Source: Geminocystis sp. NIES-3709
GTDB lineage: Bacteria; Cyanobacteriota; Cyanobacteriia; Cyanobacteriales; Cyanobacteriaceae
DNA: 64,000 nt
Assembly: GCF_001548115.1 (NCBI RefSeq)
Contig: NZ_AP014821.1
Span: forward strand, 1,612,001-1,676,000
Direction of reading: 5' to 3'
The position numbers were made by a program, and so were the translations under genes. Position 1 is the stretch's first letter. Each line of letters starts with the position of its first letter. Of this stretch, positions 1 to 6,646 are shown piece by piece. A model generated the notes under the pieces. That model was not told the DNA's origin. It did not search any database and was given only the letters and a program-made list of their open reading frames with translations.

Positions 1-544
1 TCGGAATCGAAGAAAAATGCACCATTACTAGAGTTATAGATGAAACGTTGAGAAGATGTGGTTGCCGATGAACCGACACGGAATTGATTTACTGGTAAAG
101 TACCCAAGGATAAACCACCGCTAAAACCATTATGACGAACCAAAATAGTATCATCACTAACGCTAAAGTCTGTAATAGTATCAATTTCCTCATTAACGGA
201 ATTAAAACAGAAATAATCACCCCCAGTACCTCCCATAAGACTATCATTTCCTAATTCACCAGTGAGAGTGTCATTACCACCACGGCCATTGAGAGTATCA
301 TTTCCTTCTCCACCAGTTAGAAGGTTATTGAAATTATTGCTCGTAAGACTATTATTGAGAGTGTTTCCCGTACCGTTAATATTTGTTGTGCCTTCTAACA
401 CCAAATTTTCGACATTTGCTCCTAAAGTATAGGTGATAGTCGATCGAACCGTATCATTACCCTCATTTAACAACTCTACTAAGCTAAGACGCATTGATTT
501 GGTATATAATTTAAGTCAGAAAAGATAAAACTTAGGTGTGATTT

Positions 545-1701
545 ATGCCTTCTAAAAATTTTTTGTCAGAGGAAGAAAGAAAGTATCTACAAGATGCTTT
601 AAAAATAGAAAAGAGATCGGAAGTCAGGGAAAGAATTTTAATATTTTTATTAGAGAATGATGGTAAAAATTATCAAGAAATAGCAGTTTTTTTGGGTTGT
701 TCCCCCAAAACGGTGGCTTACTGGGCAGTTATGGTAATCCTAATAATGTAGATTCATTGCAAGATAAAAGAAGAAAAGGAAACCAAACAAAAGCAACGGA
801 TAAATATATTGAAAGATTATTAGAAGTAGTTGATAAAAATCCTGAAGATTTTGGATATGATTTTGGTCGATGGACGGGGCAAAGATTATCAGAACATTTG
901 GAAAAAGAAACAGGAATTAAATTAAGCAAATCACAAGTAGTGAGGATATTAAAAAGAAAAAAGTATAGTTATATTTGGGGAAAATATAGTTTAGAAGACA
1001 AACAAAATCAAGAACAAAGAAAAGCATTTAAAGAAAAATTAGAACATTACATAGAAATAGGTAAAGAGAATCCTGAGTTAGTTCAAGTATGGTTTTGGGA
1101 TGGGGCGTTTAAAGTGGCGAACTAAATTCGCCACACAGCCCCTCATGAATGTGGTTTTAGTTTAAGGGTGATAAGAAGAAAAACATGGACGAAAAAAGGA
1201 AAAAGAAAAAAGGTGAAGGGAGAAAGAAGAAGAGGAAGAGTAAATATCATGGGAGGAATAAGATATTCGGATAAAAAAAGAAGATGTTTTGTAATAAAAA
1301 AAGGTGATTCAGAAACGTTTTGTGAACAATTAAAAAAGTTATGGGAAGAAATAAAAAATGAATGGGTAAGTAAGGGAAATGATGAAAAAGATTTTAAAGA
1401 ATGTGGTCCGAAAATAATCATAATATTAGACAACGCAAGTTTCCATAAAAAAAAGGAAATAGTAGAAAAAATAGAAAAAAATCTACCGAATATAAGACTA
1501 GAATATTTACCGGTATATAGTCCAGATTATAACTTAATAGAATTAGTGTGGCATTCGGCAAAGGAATATATAGCTTATAGAAACTTTGAAAATAAAGAAC
1601 AGCTAGAAAAAACAGTAAATTACTTATTAAATGAAGGAGGTTTAGTAATTAATTGGAGTAAAAAATTTAAGAATAAGGGTGAATTAATCAATGTAAGTTA
1701 A
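545..1701 (+). pseudogene. IS630-family transposase, copy 1 (frameshift and in-frame stop)
   Basis: This DDE transposase starts at ATG 545 with a helix-turn-helix (YQEIAVFLGCSPKTVAYWAV). Compared with copy 2 it lacks one C near 730, which shifts the frame. The frame continues as 697-1125, ends at a TAA inside a hairpin at 1122-1126, and then stays open in the same frame to the stop at 1699-1701. Catalytic-core sequence is visible: VWFWDG before the hairpin, ILDNASFH, and the PVYSPDYNLIELVWHSAKE block with the last acidic residue. Removing a 36-nt in-frame insert would give WFWDGPHECGFSLRV, a sensible IS630 core. The frameshift looks inactivating; the hairpin stop is shared with copy 2. Confidence 0.85.
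1102..1142 (+). repeat. Hairpin insert with stop codon inside transposase, copy 1
   Basis: A nested palindrome: outer arms GGGGC (1102-1106) and GCCCC (1138-1142), and a perfect 8-bp inner stem GTGGCGAA (1114-1121) / TTCGCCAC (1127-1134) with the 5-nt loop CTAAA. The loop supplies an in-frame TAA. About 36 nt, a multiple of three, appear inserted between the Asp-Gly and Pro-His codons. The identical hairpin is at 22117-22157 in copy 2. Confidence 0.8.
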
Positions 1702-1817
1702 ATGCGTCTTAGCTTATGTCCAAAAGCGGTAGTTAAGTTTGTATTGAGACTGGGATTGAGAGAGGCTTTCAGCAGGAGTGCTTCAGCTTGGGCGATAGCT
1801 TGACTTAATTGAGTCAT

Positions 1818-2113
1818 AATTTAGTTATTACAGTAACTCAAGATCTATAATTACAACCCTAACACTTTTTTCAGAAATGTAATAAACTATTTGTCCCTCA
1901 GATCACGAAATTGTAATAATTTTTTTAATTTGTTCACATTGATTTCCCTCAGCATTGATTTTGGGCGTTTTGATTATTGGGGATTGCTTTGTAACCCCAT
2001 AATGACGGAGGGTTCGATCACGAAGTGCCACTTTTTAGTGATCGTGTAGCACCCTCTTTAGCGATCGATGTTGCTATAATCTAAGTATGCATATTTTTTA
2101 GAGTAATTAATTT
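1818..2113. promoter_or_regulatory. Intergenic region between divergent genes
   Basis: About 300 bp between the calcium-binding gene start and the coiled-coil gene. It holds a degenerate copy of a dispersed motif (GATTGCTTTGT ... AATGAC, 1982-2006), a better copy of which lies at 2842-2864. It also has an inverted repeat GATCAC (2017-2022) / GTGATC (2037-2042) and a CGATCG near 2063. Both divergent promoters should lie here; I cannot assign boxes. Confidence 0.35.
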
Positions 2114-2782
2114 ATGACAACCACCTCAGAAGAAGTTTGGCAATTATTAAAAGAGTTAATTGAGGCTCAAAAAGAAACCGATCGTCGTTTTCAGCAAACT
2201 GAACGTCTTTTAAAAGAAAATGCTCAGGAAACCGATCATCGTTTTCAAGAAATTAAGGACAGTTTTGCCGAAACCAATCAACGTTTTCAAGAAACCGATC
2301 GACGTTTTCGAGAAACAGAAAGACTACTAAAAGAACAAAGTAAAAAAACCGATGAGCAAATCGGTAAATTAGGTAATCGTTTAGGAGAATTTGTTGAATG
2401 GCAAGTGCGTCCTGCTGTAGTTCGTCTATTTCAAGAAAGAGGTATTGATGTCCATGAGTTTTTCCCTGATGTATCGGTAAAAAGGGCGACTGGTGGGTTA
2501 CAGATTGATTTATTGGTAGTTAATGAAACCGAAGCGATTTTAGTGGAAGTCAAAAGCAAACTCTCTCAAACAGATGTGGATGAGCATTTAGAGAGGTTAG
2601 GTAAATTTAAAGAATTAATGCCCCGTTATGGAGATGTAAACGCATTAGGGGCAGTGGCGGGAATGATTGTACCTGATGACATTGGAAGTTATGCTTATCG
2701 TAAAGGTTTATATGTGTTGGCTCAATCTGGGGAAAATGTGGTTATTTTGAATGATAAGAAATTTAAACCAAGGGTGTGGTAA
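2114..2782 (+). CDS. Coiled-coil protein with PD-(D/E)xK nuclease-like domain
   Basis: 222 aa. Residues 1-90 are a long heptad-like coil with repeated ETDRRFQ/TERLLKE units, so the protein probably oligomerises. Residues 95-222 look like a PD-(D/E)xK fold: GGLQIDLLVV gives Asp132 and ILVEVKSK gives Glu145 and Lys147, the spacing of a nuclease active site. Proteins of this kind are common in cyanobacteria and often occur in many copies near mobile DNA, but their role is not established. No partner gene is adjacent: hicB begins 210 bp downstream. The nuclease fold is likely; activity and target are unknown. Confidence 0.7.
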   Translation: MTTTSEEVWQLLKELIEAQKETDRRFQQTERLLKENAQETDHRFQEIKDSFAETNQRFQETDRRFRETERLLKEQSKKTDEQIGKLGNRLGEFVEWQVRPAVVRLFQERGIDVHEFFPDVSVKRATGGLQIDLLVVNETEAILVEVKSKLSQTDVDEHLERLGKFKELMPRYGDVNALGAVAGMIVPDDIGSYAYRKGLYVLAQSGENVVILNDKKFKPRVW

Positions 2783-2794
2783 TAAAAGTTCGGG

Positions 2795-2868
2795 CGAGCA
2801 GCGTGCCTTTGGCATCGTTTTTTAGAGAGTTTGAGTTTAAAGATTGCTTCGTTACCTCGCAATGACAA
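2795..2868. repeat. Dispersed repeats downstream of the PD-(D/E)xK gene
   Basis: 2795-2816 is one copy of the 22-bp repeat also at 29602-29623. 2842-2868 is AGATTGCTTCGTTACCTCGC then AATGACAA, resembling a motif widespread between bacterial genes, with weaker copies at 1982-2006 and (complement) about 53070-53102. Confidence 0.45.
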
Positions 2869-2992
2869 GATGAGGGCAGTTCGATCGTTTATAGGGAGTT
2901 CGATCGTCTGTAGAAATGTGCCGAATAGTTTATCCATTAGATATAGACTATAATCAAATCTGGTTTATTTTCAGCAACTTTGTTTAAATCAA

Positions 2993-3217
2993 ATGTTACA
3001 AACTCCTCCAAAAATTAACAGAACAATTCTTTTATCATTGGGTGAAGATGGTTACTATGTAGTTGAAGTTCCTAGTTTACCTGGTTGCATCAGTCAGGGA
3101 AAAACTCGTGAAGAAGCAATCTCTAATATACAAGAAGCGATGGAACTTTATATTGAGTCTTTAATTCAGGATGGGGAATTAATCCCTGAAGATCGTTATG
3201 AGGTAATCAAAATTTAG
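2993..3217 (+). CDS. hicB: HicB-like antitoxin
   Basis: 74 aa with the HicB core: GYYVVEVPSLPGC, then GKTREEAISNIQEAM. HicB proteins fold into a partial RNase-H-like domain and neutralise the HicA mRNA-cleaving toxin; they often repress their own operon. It is followed after 2 nt by a hicA start (3220), the usual tight coupling, but that hicA is cut by an IS. The order is antitoxin first, as in many cyanobacterial hicBA pairs. With its toxin gone, this antitoxin is an orphan unless it acts on a HicA elsewhere. The family call is good. Confidence 0.8.
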   Translation: MLQTPPKINRTILLSLGEDGYYVVEVPSLPGCISQGKTREEAISNIQEAMELYIESLIQDGELIPEDRYEVIKI

Positions 3218-3219
3218 CT

Positions 3220-3363
3220 ATGCCTTCATTACCCGTTATTTCTGGGAAAAAGTGTGTTAGGGCTTTAGAAAAAATTGATTTTATTGTTCATTCCCAAAAA
3301 GGAAGTCATATTATTTTAGGGCTTTGTTGCATGAATGATAGATTCAACTCCTTTTGCGTATAA
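3220..3363 (+). pseudogene. hicA: HicA toxin, truncated by IS903-like element
   Basis: The ATG at 3220 opens MPSLPVISGKKCVRALEKI followed by HSQKGSHIIL, the N-terminal half of a HicA double-stranded-RNA-binding-like toxin, including the QKGSH motif with its catalytic-type His. After about residue 33 the frame enters the IS left end at 3320, adds IS-encoded residues and stops at 3361-3363. The rest of hicA is not found on the other side of the IS: the sequence after 4395 does not encode the expected C-terminus. The toxin is therefore lost, not merely interrupted. Confidence 0.8.
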
Positions 3364-4395
3364 AATAATAACATCTCCTATGGTCTCAAGATAAAAACAT
3401 TGACTATGAAACAAAAATATCATCTGAGAAATTGGTCGGAATATGATCAAGGCTTAAAACAAAGAGGTAGTCTCACATTTTGGATTTCTGAGGAGGCACT
3501 ATCTCATTGGTTAGTAACAGAAAAATCTGGAAGAAAAGGGGCTAGTTATTACTTTTCCTCTCAGGCAATACTCACTTTTCTCATGATTAAATCTTTGTTT
3601 CAATTACCTGGCAGACAAACCGAGGGTTTTCTTGAATCACTTTTTTCCTTGATGGGAATTGATTTACCTGTACCAGATCATAGTACCGTTTCTCGTCGAA
3701 CAAAAAAACTAGATGTAGCTTTGCCCCTAGAGAAAACCGCCGGTTCACGTCATGTGGTCATTGATTCGACGGGAGTGAAAGTTTATGGGGAGGGGGAATG
3801 GAAAACTAGACAGCATGGTGTAAGTAAAAGAAGAACATGGCGAAAATTACATTTAGCAGTAGATGAAAAAACAGGAGAAATTCTAGTAGCGGAGGTAACG
3901 ACAAATGATTGTCATGACAGTGATGTGCTGGAGAGTTTATTAGAAATCATCGAGGGAGAAATAGAGCAAGTATCCACCGATAGTGCTTACGACAAAAGAA
4001 AATGTTATCAAGCAATAGAAGAAAGAGGGGCAAAAGCAATAATACCACCACAAAAAAATGCTCAAAAATGGTCAGATATGGATGGGGACAGAAATAAAAA
4101 TATTGAAAGAATAGAAGAAATAGGAAGAAAAGAATGGAAAGAAGAAAGTGGCTATCATCGACGTTCTATTTCGGAAACAACAATGTTTAGGTTAAAAACA
4201 ATATTTGGAGGCAAAGTAAGTAGTCGAGATTTTGACAATCAGGCAGTAGAGTTATTTGTTCAATGTCTGTTGTTAAATAGAATGATAAAAATTGCTAAAC
4301 CAGATAGCTATATAGTTAATAACGGATAAATATAAGGTTTGTGGTCGCACCTGTTGAAACAAAATTCACTATTTATTAATTCATGCAACAAAGCC
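3320..4395 (+). mobile_element. IS5-family (IS903 group) insertion sequence
   Basis: 1076 bp with 17-bp terminal inverted repeats GGCTTTGTTGCATGAAT (3320-3336; complement at 4379-4395), close to the published IS903 end. It carries one full transposase. IS903-group elements normally make a 9-bp target duplication. Here the flanks (TTATTTTAG and TAGAAAAAG) do not match over 9 bp; only TAG is shared. Together with the missing hicA end, this suggests a deletion next to the IS after insertion. Confidence 0.88.
3406..4329 (+). CDS. IS5-family (IS903-group) transposase
   Basis: 307 aa from the ATG at 3406, the usual IS903 transposase length; a TTG two codons upstream is less likely. DDE residues (counting from two codons upstream) are visible: Asp122 in VVIDSTG, Asp194 in STDSAYD, and Glu249 in RRSISETTMFRLK. 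The WRKLHLAVDE block is typical of the IS903 group. The enzyme would catalyse cut-and-paste transposition. The frame is intact, so this copy may be active. Confidence 0.9.
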   Translation: MKQKYHLRNWSEYDQGLKQRGSLTFWISEEALSHWLVTEKSGRKGASYYFSSQAILTFLMIKSLFQLPGRQTEGFLESLFSLMGIDLPVPDHSTVSRRTKKLDVALPLEKTAGSRHVVIDSTGVKVYGEGEWKTRQHGVSKRRTWRKLHLAVDEKTGEILVAEVTTNDCHDSDVLESLLEIIEGEIEQVSTDSAYDKRKCYQAIEERGAKAIIPPQKNAQKWSDMDGDRNKNIERIEEIGRKEWKEESGYHRRSISETTMFRLKTIFGGKVSSRDFDNQAVELFVQCLLLNRMIKIAKPDSYIVNNG

Positions 4396-4456
4396 TAGAA
4401 AAAGCTAAAAGCTAATTCCTACTATCATTCCTCAACTTTAGATGTATCAAGTGCTT

Positions 4457-5638
4457 ATGAACCATGCGATCGTTATTGAAAATCTCGGAAAACAATATTT
4501 AGTCCACCATAAAAATAAGCCTAAAACCATTATGGAATCAGTATTGTCAGGATTTAAACATTTAAAACCATCGGAAACATTTTGGGCTTTAGAAGATGTT
4601 AATTTTACGGTTAATTTTGGGGAAATGTTGGGCATCATGGGAAAAAATGGTTCAGGAAAATCAACTTTATTAAGATTAATTGGTAATATCGGCAAACCCG
4701 ATAAAGGAAAAATACAGGTTAATGGACAAGTTCGCGCTTTATTAGATTTAGGGGCAGGTTTTCATCCTGATTTGACGGGCCGAGAAAATATTTTTGTCGG
4801 GGGAATTATTGCTGGTTTGACGAAAAAAGAAGTTAAACAACGTTTTGATGCGATCGTTGATTTTGCCGAATTATGGGAATTTATTGATAATCCACTGAGA
4901 ACTTATAGTTCAGGTATGACAATGCGTTTAGCTTTTTCTGTAGCAATACATACTGAACCTAACATACTCTTGATTGATGAACATTTATCAGTGGGAGATA
5001 CAAAATTTAGACAAAAATGTGAAAATAAAATTCTTGAACTTAAAAATAATGATTGTGCTATTGTTTATGTTTCTCAAAGTCCAGCACAAATACAACAATT
5101 TTGCGATCGTGCTTTATGGTTAAATCAAGGTATAGTAATGAATTATGGTATTGCTCAAGATGTAGCCAAACAATATTTAGCCTCTATTCATAATCAAAAT
5201 AAAGGACAAAATGACATATTTAACTACGAAAATCAGCAAAAAATTTCTATTACTAATATTACACTTATTCCTGATAGTGAAATTGAAACAGGTTCATATT
5301 TAACCGTTAGGATTCGATATGAGGTTAAAGAAATAGTTGATAATTTTGTGATTAAATTAAATATTAGTAATGATGAAGGACAGATTTGTTGTGCGGTAGA
5401 GAAAGTAAGAAGTAGTTTTTCTCAAATTATCAAAGAGGGAGAGGAATTAATTACCATTAACTTTGCACGATTAGATTTAAGTGAAGGACAATATTTTGTC
5501 AATGTATTTTTGGTTGAATCAGAGACTCAGTATATTTATGATCATCATCGTAATATTAATTCATTAACCATTAATTCTACAATTAAAACTAATGCTATTA
5601 TTTGTCCTCCAAATACTTGGGAATTTATGAATAATTAG
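4457..5638 (+). CDS. Polysaccharide ABC exporter, ATP-binding subunit (Wzt/TagH-like)
   Basis: 393 aa from the ATG at 4457; the frame also allows an ATG at 4442. The N-terminal nucleotide-binding domain has Walker A GKNGSGKST at about residues 62-70, signature SSGMTMRL and Walker B ILLIDEHLSVGD. A C-terminal extension of about 130 residues is a beta-rich Wzt-type domain, which in O-antigen exporters recognises the modified glycan end. With the membrane subunit 2 nt downstream it forms an exporter moving lipid-linked polysaccharide across the inner membrane. Walker B ends DEHLSVGD where DEVLAVGD is usual. The gene starts only 61 bp after the IS903-like element, so its native promoter may be altered. 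No glycosyltransferases accompany the pair. Confidence 0.88.
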   Translation: MNHAIVIENLGKQYLVHHKNKPKTIMESVLSGFKHLKPSETFWALEDVNFTVNFGEMLGIMGKNGSGKSTLLRLIGNIGKPDKGKIQVNGQVRALLDLGAGFHPDLTGRENIFVGGIIAGLTKKEVKQRFDAIVDFAELWEFIDNPLRTYSSGMTMRLAFSVAIHTEPNILLIDEHLSVGDTKFRQKCENKILELKNNDCAIVYVSQSPAQIQQFCDRALWLNQGIVMNYGIAQDVAKQYLASIHNQNKGQNDIFNYENQQKISITNITLIPDSEIETGSYLTVRIRYEVKEIVDNFVIKLNISNDEGQICCAVEKVRSSFSQIIKEGEELITINFARLDLSEGQYFVNVFLVESETQYIYDHHRNINSLTINSTIKTNAIICPPNTWEFMNN

Positions 5639-5640
5639 TA

Positions 5641-6441
5641 ATGAATAAAAATAGTAAAGGGGATATTTTTTCATTAAATAAACATCTAATATATCGTTGG
5701 GATTTAATTTATTGTTTAGTTGATAGAAACATAAAAATTCTTTATAAACGTTCTAGTTTAGGAATATTATGGATGTTAATTAAACCTTTATTAACCTTGT
5801 GTATATATGGTTTTGTTTTTCGTTCTATCATACCCGTAAAACTACCTTTTTTTACTTCCTATGTTTTTACAGGTTTACTTTTTTGGAATTGGTTTAATAA
5901 TAGCGTTAGTCAATGTACTGGAGTCATCGTTCAGAATGTCAATTTGATTAAACAACCTTATTTTCCTATTAATATTTTACCTATTGTTATTGTTATTACT
6001 GAGTGGATTCATTTATTATTAGCAATTCCCATTTTATTTTTCTTTATTTTATGGGAATCCGTACCATTAGAACCTGTTATTTTTCTTTTACCTTTTTTGA
6101 TGTTATTACAATTTACATTGATTTTAAGTATCGGTTGTGTTTTAGCGGCCATTAATGTCACTTTTAGAGATACTCAACATACTGTGAGCATCTTATTACA
6201 GATGTTAATGTATTTAAGTGGAATTTTCTACGATATAAATACTCTAAAACCAGAATATCAGAGTTTACTTTACTTAAATCCAATGGTTCATTTACTTAAT
6301 TCTTATCGTTCTATCATTATTTATGGTGAATTTCCGTCTTTATTTAATTTAGTTTATCTTTGTTTATTAAGTGTCTGTTTATTACCGATCGGTATTTGGA
6401 TATTTAGGAAACAAAGTTGTTATTTTGTCGAAGAATTATAG
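5641..6441 (+). CDS. Polysaccharide ABC exporter, membrane subunit (Wzm/TagG-like, ABC-2 type)
   Basis: 266 aa, six predicted membrane segments. The N-terminal cytoplasmic stretch YKRSSLGILWMLIKPLL is the typical ABC-2 polysaccharide exporter motif, and the C-terminal GIFYDINTLKPEYQSLLYLNPM is also characteristic. It pairs with the ATPase gene that ends 2 nt upstream and should be co-translated with it. The substrate (O-antigen-like or capsular glycan) cannot be told from sequence. The order here is ATPase first, then permease. Confidence 0.88.
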   Translation: MNKNSKGDIFSLNKHLIYRWDLIYCLVDRNIKILYKRSSLGILWMLIKPLLTLCIYGFVFRSIIPVKLPFFTSYVFTGLLFWNWFNNSVSQCTGVIVQNVNLIKQPYFPINILPIVIVITEWIHLLLAIPILFFFILWESVPLEPVIFLLPFLMLLQFTLILSIGCVLAAINVTFRDTQHTVSILLQMLMYLSGIFYDINTLKPEYQSLLYLNPMVHLLNSYRSIIIYGEFPSLFNLVYLCLLSVCLLPIGIWIFRKQSCYFVEEL

Positions 6442-6646
6442 AATCCATTAGACATCTCGTTCAAAAATTGACAAAAGCGATTCGGTGTTATTCTATAAAT
6501 AGTTGGTTTAGACTTTTTCAGATAAAATAAATAGTAATTCTTTAACGGTTAAGGGAAATTTTGGGTCAATTTTCAAAACTAAGATTTTTGAAATAAAAAG
6601 TAATAAATAATAATCTTAATTCTTAAATTGTTAATGGATAAACAAT

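Larger units (their letters stand above)
482..1714 (+). mobile_element. IS630-family insertion sequence, copy 1
   Basis: The element is 1233 bp with perfect 14-bp terminal inverted repeats, AGCTAAGACGCATT at 482-495 and its complement at 1701-1714. It is flanked by TA on both sides (480-481, 1715-1716), the target duplication expected of the IS630/Tc1 group. It interrupts the calcium-binding repeat gene. A near-identical second copy lies at 21492-22729, so the element moved recently. Its transposase is not intact (see the pseudogene entry). Confidence 0.92.
1..1817 (-). pseudogene. Hemolysin-type calcium-binding repeat protein, broken by an IS
   Basis: The gene reads right to left and runs off the left edge. 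An N-terminal piece starts at the ATG at 1815-1817 (MTQLSQAIAQAEALL) and continues to the insertion at 1715. The C-terminal piece (479 to 1) carries RTX nonapeptides such as GGEGNDTLNGRGGNDTL and GGTGGDYF, then a sequence like the usual C-terminal domain of these secreted proteins. RTX repeats bind calcium in exported proteins. The IS630 element at 482-1714 separates the pieces. Joining the flanks across one TA does not restore one frame: the N-terminal frame meets a stop, and the RTX frame is offset by one. So sequence was probably also lost at the junction. The real protein was likely much larger. The family call is firm; the deletion is inference. Confidence 0.75.

Noticed and set aside
729-929. 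Minus-strand ORFs inside the IS630 copies (also 1143-1433, 21744-21944, 22158-22448)
   Set aside because: They lie opposite the transposase frame, are identical in both copies only because the IS is, and show no protein-like motifs.
2130-2370. Regularly repeated GAAACCGATCGTCGTTTTCA-like DNA units
   Set aside because: Considered as a CRISPR or tandem array. The units are in frame, of varied spacing, and encode a coiled-coil heptad pattern, so they are part of a gene.
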